From Myripristis murdjan (lineage: Eukaryota > Chordata > Actinopteri > Holocentriformes > Holocentridae): a stretch of DNA of 64,000 bases. A program made the position numbers and the translations under genes. Positions 53,401-64,000 of this stretch are shown here, in pieces. The stretch lies in assembly GCF_902150065.1 (NCBI RefSeq), contig NC_043993.1, positions 13,804,185 to 13,868,184 of the forward strand, read 5' to 3'. Positions within the stretch are counted from its first letter, which is position 1. Each line of letters begins with the position of its first letter. Under the pieces are notes generated by a model. It had not been told where the DNA came from. It worked only from the letters and a program-made list of their open reading frames with translations, and searched no databases.

Positions 53401-53825
53401 TTGGAAGGAAGTGTGGGCAAACGGCATGAAGCAAGAGGATGAATGTGAATGAATCGAGAGGTTTGCAGAAAAAGAGAGGAAGACAGAGTGCAAGGAGGGA
53501 AAGAAATAAGGGTGGGGGAAAAATAACAGAGAAAAAAAGAGAATGTAGCAGAGAAGAAGGGGAGATTGAGTTTTTCCTATAGTGGTTAAAATGCTCCAAT
53601 GAGTGGAACAATGGCCTACTTCAGTAAAATGATTATGTTTAGTTACAGACTACATGAGTCCTGCTTGTACAGTAACCACACCAAAGAACACATTAGTAAA
53701 ACTCATGTCATTAGTACTAGTTAGTGGCACGGTATCAATTTGTTTGAGAATGTACAGGTAGGTTACTGGACTGGAGAACAATGTGAAGAAATGTTTGAGA
53801 GAGAGGTGTGTGGGTTAAGTGTGTG

Positions 53826-53856
<31 letters not shown>

Positions 53857-56206
53857 ATTACCTGCTGCCTGCGGAGACATGAAGCCTCCAACTCCCAGGT
53901 TGATGACCGCCGTCTGTTGGTTCCCTAAACTCTGATCTGAGCCCTGGTCACCCTGCAAGACATGTCAGAGGTTACACAGGGCAGTGAGGTCGCCATCATA
54001 CGCACATTCACCACCCTCACCTGTCCACAAAATCTCCTGTCATATGGCAGGATATACAGGGCAGGGTTTGACCAATATGTTTTTTTAAGAATGATACTGA
54101 ATAAAATATTTAAAACCAACAATTACACACAAAAACAATTTAAAAATAACTGCAAAATAAACAAGAAGGCTAATATTAGAGCTAATCTCCTCTAAATTAA
54201 ATGTTTGAGTAAATATGATGAACAAACAGAATACTACAAATATAAAATAAAAAATGAGAGATACTGTTAAACAACATTAGAATCTTCTATATAAGACCAA
54301 CAGAATAAGATCTTTCATACTGGAGAGGGAAGACATGGACATGCTAATATATGATATTCAAATTTTTATTATTATTGTTATTTTTTAAAGGGCAGATATC
54401 GGCCTGACACACTGATAAACCAATAAATAAATTAGAAAATATTCAATCCTCTTGACTTTTTCTGCATTTTGAGGAATTCTTCTCCTGCAGCATTTTCTTC
54501 TTGGAGATGTCAGTATCAGCTTGGCACATCTAGATTTGCTCAAATTTAGTAAAGTTGGATAGGCAGCACCTGCAAACCACAATCTTCTACTCATTTCACG
54601 ACCGTCAATGGGCTTCAAGTCTGCACTTTGGCACGGCTACTCAAGCACTTTGACGCTCTTCTTCTGAAGCCACTCCAGCACCGATTCAACTGTACTGTTA
54701 GGATCATCACCCTGGTGGAGCATAAACTGTTGCTCCAGCTTAAAGATTACATAAGAGATGACCTGTTTTTGCCGCCATGTTCCAACTGACCTTCTGGTTT
54801 CTTAACCTCTGTGGTGAAAATGTCCATCCACAGTCTAAAGCTGCCATTTCCATAATTCACAGTAACAGTGGCGTAAAACCGGTGCATGGTCTATGCCTCA
54901 CTAATTCCCGCCATGCTGCTGTGTCATTTGTTTATATATCCTTCTGGCCACTCTGCCATGTTGTTCAGATTTGTCAAGAGTGTCACTGGAATATCCTTCC
55001 AGAAAGATCTCCCATCACAGATCTGCCAGTGATCCCTTGTTTTTGGTAAGCTAATCTCCCTGACAAATGTACTTCCCAGTTGCTCAGTTTGTTTGGGCTA
55101 GTGTCTGTAGTTCCATGTTTTTCCACTCAAGAGTGATGGAACCTACCAAGTTTTTGTAAACCAATACTTCAGAAGGTGCTTCATACCATTCCCCAGAGCT
55201 AATCCTCCTCACGAGTCTGTCTATGATTTGTGGACAGTTCTTTGGACTCCATGCTACAGTTCCTGCTCTAGCACGCAACTTCATCCGTGGCACCCTGTGT
55301 AAGCATTGTGTGATTTGGTCTAAATCATATCCAGTCTACTGAATCGTCCAGCCCAAGTAACTTTATAATAAACATGACATTTAATTGGACAAAGGTGGAC
55401 CTGTAGACTTTAGGGCATTCTGAGGAATTTGGATGAACCTCAACTTGATTTGGAGTGTCATAGCAAAGGGTTTCAAGATTTACTGACCAAAATGTCACCT
55501 TTTCCTTCTTTATTCACTTGTGACAATGTGAATAAAAAAGTGACTTTTATACAAGTGACAAAAATATGCTAATTGAGTCCATTTTGGAATTAAGTCTACA
55601 CCACAACAAAATGATTATTACCATTGTGAAAGGGGCTTAATCCAGTACACTCCATACTGATAAATATTCAAGGAAATGCATGCGTACATAGGAGTCTGAG
55701 ACAGAAACAGTTAATAAGAGCACCAGTACTGTGTTGCCTTTGTGATATTTTTTAACAGTGGTGACTAGGACGGGTTCTGCTTCCACATCTACCCTTGTTT
55801 TAGTCACAGTTGTAGTTGCTGTTAAAGTTCTGCCACTCAAACTACATTTTATGAAGACAAAAGACAACAATTATAAACATGGAACATAGAGGTATTGTGT
55901 TTTAGGAAAAATAGGGTGAAATTCATGTTTTATTTATAGCAGATTTTATCTAGCAATAATTGTAATATTCATTCCTGTGCTGTCAAGTAAGGAAACAACA
56001 AAATTATGTGCATGTGTGTGTGTGTATGTGTGTGTGTTTTAACTTGTGACTTGCATGTGCACATGCAATTAATTGTGTGTCTCACCGTCTCCCCCTGCTG
56101 CTGAGGGCTGGAAGTGGCTGACTGACTCTGCTGTGGGGAAAATTGAGACAGCTGCTGCTGCTGCAGAGAGTTAAAGATGAGAGGACCAGTGGGGATCTGG
56201 AGATGT

Positions 56207-56240
<34 letters not shown>

Positions 56241-59200
56241 AACACACACCAACAAAACAGAAAATAGGGAGCAACACAGAGGGAGACAGAGGGAGAAGGC
56301 CGGGAGAGAGGAGAGGCAGAGGGAAAGGCAGAGGGAAGGATGGATGCACAGAGAGGCCAGAGGGACAAGAGCAGATGGGAGGAAAGAGGGGACAATTATC
56401 AGAGCAATCAAACAACACAGGGTAGCTAGCCGATTACTACTAGCAGAGTGATACTACTAGTAATACTACCAAGGACTATAAAGGGGATGGTACAAGCATT
56501 CATCATCGAGCAAGCTGTGCCTGTGTTCATTTTATCTCTTTTCTTTCCTCTGCTGCTTTTCCTTGACCTCATGCTAATAAAAACTTCTGCTACTGATCCT
56601 GTGCAGCTCAAAAGGTAGAGCATGGCACTGATGCTGCCAACATAAGCAGCTGAATTTCCATCAGGGCAACACATACAAAAAAAGCAGGCCGTCATGGACC
56701 CAGAAGCCACTTTGATAAAAGCACCGGCTAAAATGGCATATGCAGTGAGGTTCTGGGAAGGCAGCGAGGAAAGGAAGCTGTTTAGAGAATTCAAACACAG
56801 CTCATCGCTATTTTCAGGTGGGGTAACACGGGACAAGGATCAGGACGAAGGATTCTATGCCAAACAACAGATTCAGTGCATGCCACCAACAGTATTACAG
56901 ACTAACCAGTGCAGTGTCATACCTGCAGTAAGTTCAGAGGTCTCAACCCGGCACTGCTGTTCAGGCCAAACGGACTCCCTAAAAACACACAGGACAGTTC
57001 CATCACTAGTGCAGAATAATGCAGATAGGAAATGTATGTCCAGGGACCGATGATCTTCCAAGCCACAGCTGGGCGATATACTGATATTATATCCATATTT
57101 TGATATAAGACTAGATTCTGTCTATCATAACACCACAACAGTATTGCCATTCCTGGTTTTAAAAATTACCATTACAGTAGAGAGACACATTTGTCAGGAC
57201 TCATTTCACTGTTGTGGCTTTTGCATTATTTTTCTCTACCTACTATCTACATCACTAATTATTGTTTATCAAAAATCTCATGTGAGTAAACATGTTATGA
57301 AAGCACCGACAGTCATCGCTACAGCATCCTACCGTATCAATGTCAAGGTATTTGGTCAAAGACACTGTGATATTCAACCCTGTCCATACTGCCCTGACCT
57401 TTTCCTAACTACAGCTTTCATGTGGTCGGCACGGTTGCCCAAGGTCTGGTTTTTCAAAACTTGTAATCTGGATGCTTATCCAGATTCCACAGGATCTGGA
57501 TTTCAAAATCTGGATTTCTTTTAATCCTCCTCTGTATGGCCATCTGCTGGACAAATAAGAGCTAATTTGGTAATGGAAGAGAAATCACTGATGATGATTT
57601 TTTGATGATCATACCGGACTGTCCTGTAGACTGCATGGTGGGCATCAGTCCTCCAGGCGGCAAGATGCCACTCAGATTAAGGCCTGGTCCCAGCATGGGG
57701 TTGGAGCCGCTCATCAGGGTCTGTGGACTACTACACACACAAACACAGAAACACACACACACACACACGCTTCTAATGAGAAATACTACTGTGACAGCAT
57801 GCCATTATACTGTTCTAATAGCAAGACAGAGAATCCAAAGTGAGATAAGTGATTAAAAGAACAGTTCACCCAAAATACATCAAAGACATTTGCCCACATA
57901 CCCTTACCCCATAGTTCCGCATGGAGGATAATTCACATTTCACATATTCATTTTTCACATGTTCAGCTCCACAAATGAACACCTATCCAGTCTATCCATC
58001 GGTCCATCCATCCAGAAACTATCTGGATGGATACACTGTGGTGGGGTTATGCGGTAAAATATCTTGTTTTTGGATTTTGGGTGACCTGTTCCTTTAAGGC
58101 GGAGAAGAGACATTTTCTTACCAGACAGAGCTCACGACGTTGATGAAATTGAGGCCTGCCGGGTTGGCCATGACCTGCGACGAGGTGGTGCCCGTGGTGA
58201 TGGATGTACCCATGGTGGGCAGGGGGATGGTCATGACGGGTAAGGGCTGGCTCAGAGCCAGCTGCTGCTGGGCGAAGGGGGCGAGAAGGGTGGGCTGCGA
58301 CTGGGCCTGCACCATGGGAGGGTCTGAAGGGGTGGGGGTCACCGAAAGAGGAGCACTGAGCGAGTCTGCGGGGTGCGGGGTGGAGCAGGGCGTGTTAGTG
58401 GGTGTGGGGGTGGATGGCTTGGGGGTCCCCGATCCTGGAGTGACGGGGGAGAGAGAGGACACAGGAAGCACATTGTTAGTGAGAATAATTAAGGAAATGT
58501 TTAGTTTCACCACCAATCAGAATTTGTAGTGTGGCCTATTGTATGACAGATTATCTACTCCTTTCATTTTAAAAGCTACATATTTTTTCATATTCTGATG
58601 TTTTTTTGGACATTACAAATTCATGACTCATTACGCATAGATGCATCAAGATAAAAGGGAAGGCATGGAAATCCGGAAAAACAAAACCCTGAAGAAAAAA
58701 AAATCCACATCCCTGGTTATTCTGCTACACCTTTTACTACTAGCTAATAATACAAAATCATTTCAGTCACATCTTCATCGGACTGTATAGACTATCAGAG
58801 GGACAATGTTGTTTGGGTAAATCTGATGCTGCCATCTGGTGAATCACAATTAATTGCAAACACTTAAAATCTCATTATGTATCAAAGGAGAACCTTCTGA
58901 AGCAAAGATGTTTCTTCCTATTGTAGACGTGATGGCTTTTTAATAGATTTTTAAACACCAACTTCTGTAAATTTCTCTATGTTGATCATCCTTATAACAG
59001 CTAAAGAGTTTCATTTTGACTATGATGTTTGAGTCATCCCAGAATGTCAAAACACTTTAGTGAGGCCTTTGGGCAAAATAAAGTGTGGCAATGCAATTCA
59101 GAATGACAGCTGACAGCTGGTTTTGGTTAAGATATATGTGGTGCGATAGAGAAGAGTGCTGTGGTGATGCAATTTGCCGTGTCCTGGTCACCTTCCAGAC

Positions 59201-62200
59201 ATTTCCCCATACTTTCATGGTTTGTTGTGCCTTTCCAAATCATTTTTAAGGACACCGGCCTGGACACTGACAAGTTATTTTCTATAATTTGTCAAAAAAA
59301 AAAAAAAAAATCCAGATTTGCAAACTGCAGGAGTCTTGAGAAGAGCTGATGTAAGACATTCCATTACAGCTCATCCTGAGAGGTGTGACAGCGCCACATG
59401 AAAGCAATCAGTCATCCAGTTAGTCAGGCCTAGCTGTACTCACTCTGCGTGGAGCCCATGGGAGACAGCGAGGCCGGGGACAGCAGGCCCACCTGGCCCA
59501 GCTCCAGGGAGTGCTTCCTATTCAGAGGCTGGCTTTTGGCTGGAGGGGGCGTAGGACACTTGAGTAGACCACTGGTGGTTTGGGAGCTATATGGATTACC
59601 TTGTGAACAAAGGGGAGTTAACATGCTTTTTCAATGCCTGTTTCATTTGCACAACCTGGGATGGATAGATGGATAGAAAGAGAGATAGACTACTTTACTG
59701 ATCCCAAGAGGGAGAAGTTATGAGCCTTGCTCATGGGAGCATCCTGTGGGATTTCTCCTCAAGACATTATCAAATGCAGATGTTTTTACAGATGGAGGTT
59801 TTCAACATGACAGATGACATGTTGACTGTCTGCTGACTGCTCAAGGTTTCACTGATGTCAGGCATGTTTTTTTTTTATTTTTTTATTATTATTTCTCATA
59901 ATGAGTCAAGGCTTTGACCCGGACACCTGACCAAAGTGAAAGACAGCGGTCAACAGTCTTGGCCTTATAAGCATTAAAAGGAAAATTCAACCCTTGAACA
60001 CTTCACCACTGTTACGTATCATCATTCTGCGAGTTATTTTGTGATCAAGTGCTGAAATTTACCCACTGTCCCTCAACCTGCCTTGTCTACTTCTACTTCA
60101 GTCAGTGGTTTTCTACGATTCCCAGAATGCCTTTCAACCAATCCCCACTTGGCAGTGGGTTGTGCAAGAAGGTGAAAAAAGAAATAGAGATAGCAATGTT
60201 AAGAACAAGAGGGAGAGTTTTTCAAGTCCAGAAAAAGTGAGAATCGCACACATTGCTTAAAATAGAGCAATGCCCTTTGGCTGCACTGCATTTTGGTCTA
60301 CTGAGGCTTCTGTTAGAAGAGAAAAAGGTATCTCTGTCTCTTCTACAATGCATCTCTCCTTGTATGATTGTTAAATGTTGGTGTCTAGAAAAAAGCCATT
60401 GCTCTTTGATTCTGAGGGACTGACACCAAAACCTCTTTTTTTAACGCTGATTGTTTTAGATGGCTGAAACATTTTCTCAGATCCAACTCAACTGTTGTGC
60501 TGGAAATATCTCAGCATCACATCACATCATCTTCATTTGGCCAGTTGTCCATGGGAATGAGAAAATATACCACCAAACAACAACATGAGCTCAGAAATGC
60601 CTGCTACATCGCCAACAGCTGTTTCTTTAACAGTGCTGCAGGGCTTTTTAGGGTTGATTTTTCCTTTTGGTCTAGCATGAGCTCATTTACCCCACTTCCC
60701 CGTCTCTGTTTCTGTATCTGTTTTCCATCACAGTGCATATGCTCTCTGTTTTTCTGCAGGGCCAACACATGTTGCTTAGGCTTTGTTTATGACCATCGGA
60801 TCTGCAGAGTTGAAAATATGCAGAGCGAAAGAGAGACAAGTAACTGTTATTACCTGAGGAGCTGCTGCCCGATCCTGAAGGCAGCTTGATGGGAGGAGGG
60901 CGGTGCTTCACCCCTTTCCCCAACACAGACGTCTGGACCAGTGCAGAAAAACTATCACCCTGTTGTTGACATTTAAAATTGTCCATTACCCACAAATAAA
61001 CCATATTACTTTAAAGCCAAAAAAGTTTTTTTTCCACCAACACTGATTTCCAAATCAAACACCCACGCCCACTCACACACATCCAAAGAGTACATCACCA
61101 GTTAATTTAATTTTGATAATCATTTCTTATTCAACTTTTAACACATAATACTGCAGTACACACAGTTTTGTCTTTTTAATATTCTTTTTTTTTTTTTCAA
61201 CAAAAATTGTTGTTTGTTTGTTTAATCAAGCAAAAAAAAAAAAAAGATTCCAGATGTGAGATGTGGGGGGCTGAGGCCCTCTATTTCAGCTAAGTCAGTA
61301 CAAGCTCTAAAACCAAAATTGCTGATCAACCTGTGGCTGAACACTCAATTCCTTTCAATTTATATGTAAAAGACAGGATAATAAGTCAATTCTGGAAACC
61401 AAATTTTTTGCGGAAAAGCCTGAACCTCTTCCTGGATGCCAGTGAGGAAGGACTCACCTCATCTTTGCTGGGCGAGGGAGGCCCCTGTCCCATGTTGCCT
61501 GAGTTATGGGACATCTTCACCTGACACTTCACATCCCTCTCATACACTCCTTTATACTGAGTAAGAAACCTGTTTAAAAAAAAAATCAAATTATACTCTA
61601 TACTCTCAATAAGTATATTAGAAATATTTGTGCATTTAGACTCAAATACCACTAGTTGCAACAAAGGTAAACAAAGTGACTTACCGGTCTGCATCTATCT
61701 TTGAGCCTATGAGGAATCTGCCAATACAAGAGAACAAATACAATGAGCTCAGAGTTTAGTTTCACATTCAGTGATGCATCTGAATCAGACAGATATCCTT
61801 ACGGTGGATGTATGAGCTTTAGGTCTGTGCTGTCCTCCTCTGCTTTTGGTTCTTTAGCACAGTAGATCTTCCCATACACCAGCGGGTCTCCCATCGACTG
61901 GAAGATAGACACCTTGGTCCTCTGGGCTTGGCCCCCCACCTCGCACTCGAACGTGTAGTCATCTACAACCTCCTGTGTGAATGAATGAAAGAAAGGCAAT
62001 GGGGCTTTTGGCATCATATGAAGAATAAATTCCATCAGTGTCACGCTCTTTTCACAGCTCCAGAAACATATAAGAACTTCAGGGCTCTGGTCCACACTAG
62101 TGGCAGCTTTGAGGTTCACGGCACAATAGCATTTGCAGCTGCTTTACAACGAGCCATCTGTGTGGCAGTGCGAACCCAGCAGAGGTGCTTTTTCGGCACT

Positions 62201-63076
62201 TACATTTTTTTCCTACTTGTTCACAGTGCAACAAATGGGCACAAATTACACAAATTTTGCTCATATTTGCCAGAAGAAAATGTTTGTGATATATATGAAT
62301 TCTAAGTGTGTGTTTATGCGGCTTCTGTTGTGTAGCTGCTGGCTGTCAGCTGCCAGTTTTACCTCAGCAGGCCAGATCACAGTGGGCTGAGAGTCCTCCA
62401 ACTGCAGCGATTTCTCAACCACAGCATATTTCTCCACCTAGAACACACAAGCATGTCCATCTGGGCTGTTATTCCTTATGTGGCGATACTGTCTGACTGA
62501 GAGATGGTGGGTTTTAAGCTGTATGAGTGTGTGTTTGTATGTGTCTTAAGGAGAGAACTGAACTACTCACGTCAATTTCCTTCGGTACACTTAGTTGGCA
62601 GTTGCTCTGTTTCCACATGTCAACACACTGGAAGTAGGATTAGCCAGTAGAGGGGAGAGAGAGCGAGAGAGAGCGAGAGCGAGAGCGAGAGCGAGAGAAA
62701 GAGGAAGACAGAAAGGAAAAACAAAGAGGGGTATGAGCAAAAATAAGTGAGAGGGCGTTATCACAGCAGGCACCAACTTAACACTTTTTTTTTTTCACAA
62801 GGCAGGTCAATTATTAGTCATTTCACAACAAGGAACAGTAATGAATATGTCACCTTGTTTTGACCTGTTATTGTAGTTCATCCAGATTGTGAACAGAGAG
62901 TTCAGTATAATGATTTTAAAGACCAACATTTTTTTCTCAGACCAACTTTAACTCTTTTTTCTTCTTCTTACTCAAATACGCCCTGCTGGTGTCCTTTATC
63001 TTAAATAGAAAAGTGGCACTATAATTCATCTAACAATTAACTTTAAACGGAAAGTGCAAAGACTTTCTTGGATTTT

Positions 63077-63107
<31 letters not shown>

Positions 63108-63809
63108 GTTCATCTACCACAGGCATTTTCCCAACAGATACGTGTAGCAGGTAGGTATAAAGGCAGCATTAGATTCAGCAGTAAGTTTATGTTTTTATAA
63201 CATCACACCTAGCTGAAATGACTCGGAAGCTCGGAAGCAGGAAAATTTAATTACTGCAAAAAAAAAAAAAAAAAACAGATGGATAAATGAAATTAGATAA
63301 AATATTTTTGCTGAAATTAAGGCCTCATAATTTCAAATGACAAGATATTGACTTTTAAGGTTGAATTTGAAAGAATTTAACACTTTTTAGGTTGAATTTG
63401 AAAGAATTTAACACTTTTTAGGGCCAATGAATCAAATATTTAATAAAAACTGAATACAATACTAAAATGCATAATTCCCCAAGTTTAATTTATGTCTGAT
63501 CAGCTGTGTCTGAAGGAGCGGGTGGACAGACGGAGTTACAAATGCATTTCATCACGGGCGACAACAACCACCAACAGGCTAACAGCTCCAGATGACCAAG
63601 CTGCATAGGCACGCATGTACAGTATGCTGTGTGTATGATACTGTTTACTGACGTTTCCGATCTTGGAGATCTTGAGGTCAATGAACGGGGCAGGTTTCCG
63701 CTCCTTTCTCCTCTGTAGGTAGTCATAGAGCCGGAGCTGTGGTGGCACGGGCAGGTGGGACAGCTCCTGCTGCCTGTTCAGGGCTGCTCGAGAGTGTCGC
63801 TTAAAACAC
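49924..63809 (-). CDS. supt20: SPT20 homolog, SAGA complex subunit (C-terminal part)
   Basis: Structural subunit of the SAGA histone acetyltransferase complex. Exons in transcription order: 63809-63653, 62627-62571, 62437-62363, 61972-61803, 61717-61685, 61569-61458, 60959-60854, 59599-59444, 58434-58122, 57727-57615, 56978-56923, 56196-56086, 53952-53862, optional 53124-53036, 50070-49924. With the optional exon this is 594 residues; the N-terminus lies right of the window. Seen: the end of the Spt20 domain ([40 protein letters not shown]), [20 protein letters not shown], a Ser/Thr/Pro-rich part ([20 protein letters not shown]), [26 protein letters not shown] and a glutamine-rich tail. The first exon listed starts with the last base of a codon, so upstream exons are certain. 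Confidence 0.96.
50261..51300. mobile_element. foldback composite of AACAGTTCAC-type MITEs
   Basis: Begins TTAAAGGAACAGTTCACTCA and ends with the inverse, TTTTTTGGGTGAACTGTTCC then TTTAA. Internal blocks are inverted copies of each other: GAGGATATTTTGCCA near 51242-51257 inverts sequence near 50934-50948, and GTGTGATTTAGCAAGGTTT near 50345-50365 inverts sequence near 50815-50835. This suggests two related copies inserted or rearranged together. It lies in the last supt20 intron. Confidence 0.65.
52186..52533. mobile_element. MITE with TTTAAAGGTCCCAT ends
   Basis: Begins TTTAAAGGTCCCATATATT and ends GATGGGACCTTTAAA, matching inverted ends typical of an abundant fish MITE. 348 bp in the supt20 intron. 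The TTTAAA at each end may be the target duplication. Confidence 0.7.
53036..53124 (-). CDS. supt20: supt20 89-nt exon that sets the tail frame
   Basis: Reads [20 protein letters not shown] then QQQHQPQIQ, with acceptor cccttag and donor caa|gtaata. Its 89 nt are not a multiple of three. Including it puts the terminal exon in the frame ending [13 protein letters not shown]; skipping it gives the frame ending TYRQPTKK. Two human SUPT20H isoforms end in matching ways (known). Confidence 0.85.
53829..53857. repeat. GT tract beside a supt20 donor
   Basis: About 14 GT units ending 5 bp from the exon 53862-53952 donor, on the intron side. Confidence 0.9.
54390..55320 (-). pseudogene. Tc1/mariner-like transposase remnant
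   Basis: On the minus strand near 54610-54710 a frame reads [20 protein letters not shown] then VLE, stop, [11 protein letters not shown]. This matches the Tc1 catalytic region (DNDPKHTS... VLEWPSQSPDLNPIE). Further on, SKSRCAKLI resembles the C-terminal end. It carries stops and frame breaks and is surely dead. The upstream part (about 55084-55293, [15 protein letters not shown]) may belong to it but I am unsure. It lies in a supt20 intron. Confidence 0.6.
56211..56240. repeat. CA tract beside a supt20 acceptor
   Basis: CA units about 15-44 bp upstream (in transcript direction) of exon 56196-56086. Confidence 0.9.
56600..56742 (+). mobile_element. tRNA-derived SINE
   Basis: The head GCAGCTCAAAAGGTAGAGCA looks like a tRNA A-box region. 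The tail CACTTTGATAAAAGCACCGG then CTAAAATGGCA is the shared 3' end of fish HE1/V-SINE types (usually GCTTTGGATAAAAGCGTCTG). The B box is worn. About 140 bp, in a supt20 intron. Confidence 0.75.
57065..57390. mobile_element. GCTGGGCGATAT-type element
   Basis: Starts AGCTGGGCGATATACTGATA and resembles 12466-12720 over about 250 bp. It lies in a supt20 intron. The right end is unclear. Confidence 0.55.
57853..58097. mobile_element. MITE with AACAGTTCACCC ends
   Basis: Begins TTAAAAGAACAGTTCACCCA and ends TTTTGGGTGACCTGTTCCTT then TAA, so it is the same family as 50261-51300. 245 bp in a supt20 intron with a CCATCCATCC stretch inside. Confidence 0.7.
58827..58842 (-). promoter_or_regulatory. 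CTCF-like motif, reverse orientation
   Basis: The minus strand reads TCACCAGATGGCAGCA, 15 of 16 positions of the CTCF core by eye. It lies in a supt20 intron. A weaker relative (minus CCAGCAGATGGCCATA, 57535-57550) lies nearby. Confidence 0.5.
59660..59722 (-). mobile_element. LINE 3' end fragment with GATA repeat
   Basis: GGATAGATGGATAGAAAGAG followed by TAGACTACTTTACTGATCCC. In inverse this is the GGGATCAGTAAAGTAGTCTA-type 3' end plus an ATCT tail seen on L2-like fish LINEs. Only the tail remains. Confidence 0.5.
62657..62699. repeat. GAGAGC-type low-complexity tract
   Basis: GAGAGC and GAGC units in the supt20 intron upstream of exon 62627-62571. Confidence 0.85.
63079..63106. repeat. 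TTG trinucleotide tract
   Basis: Nine TTG units in a supt20 intron. Confidence 0.9.
63359..63420. repeat. 31-bp tandem duplication
   Basis: Two perfect head-to-tail copies of a 31-bp unit (63359-63389, 63390-63420) starting GGTTGAATTTG and ending ACACTTTTTA. Confidence 0.9.
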
Positions 63810-64000
63810 CTGCAACACAAACAGATATGGCTGAGGTCAGGGTGTGTGTACATCTGTATGTCTTATTAAACAGACATCACTTGGCAGGGGCAAGCTCAAA
63901 CTTTCATTTAATTTGACTGATCCTTCATTTTCAGCCACTCCATTTGAGACGGGATATAAAAACACCCAATTTCAACACTCTATTACTGTTTATTATTATA
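63810..64000 (-). other. supt20: supt20 intron, continues right
   Basis: Upstream of the acceptor at 63812-63810 (gttgcag). I see no exon here. The remaining supt20 exons lie beyond the window. Confidence 0.6.

Noticed and set aside
53125-53611. Long minus-strand frames of Ser/Phe/Leu near the supt20 89-nt exon
   Set aside because: Translation of a GA-rich intron stretch; they stop before or after the true acceptor and have no homology I know.
56082-56451. Open frames on both strands around the CA tract
   Set aside because: Only the 111-nt supt20 exon (56086-56196) is supported; the rest is microsatellite translation.

Overview
This is ordinary nuclear DNA from a ray-finned (teleost) fish. 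The evidence is split genes with GT-AG introns, vertebrate protein families closest to their fish and mammalian forms, long CA/GT and GA microsatellites, and many short non-autonomous DNA transposons of types common in fish. All family and synteny statements come from memory of the proteins; no search was run. There are no bacterial genes, no CRISPR array and no intact mobile element. I found no clearly new biological system. The most unusual content is a pair of terminal exons that are each read in two frames.

Layout. 1-18816 (+): the kinase half of a doublecortin-like kinase (dclk1); its doublecortin half lies upstream of the window. 21991-23434 (+): rfxap, subunit of the RFX complex. 26510-31807 (-): smad9, a BMP receptor-regulated SMAD, with two CpG-rich upstream blocks near 34.6 and 36.7 kb. 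37773-43311 (-): alg5, dolichyl-phosphate beta-glucosyltransferase. 43985-49006 (+): exosc8, an RNA exosome ring subunit, head to head with alg5 across 673 bp. 49924-63809 (-): the C-terminal 15 exons of supt20, a SAGA subunit that continues past the right edge. Every exon junction I list keeps the reading frame, and the complete proteins (rfxap 214 aa, smad9 466, alg5 322, exosc8 277) are close to vertebrate lengths; rfxap is shorter than the human protein at its N-terminus.

The run rfxap, smad9, alg5, exosc8, supt20 has the same order and relative orientation as human 13q13. dclk1 lies directly beside rfxap in the opposite relative orientation to human, and the genes that separate them in human are absent here. 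This suggests an inversion plus gene loss after the teleost genome duplication.

The genes do not form one pathway. They cover microtubule-linked kinase signalling, MHC class II transcription, BMP signalling, N-glycan precursor synthesis, RNA decay and chromatin acetylation. They are linked by position: shared promoter (alg5/exosc8), convergent 3' ends (rfxap/smad9 and exosc8/supt20), and CTCF-like motifs that point inward from both sides.
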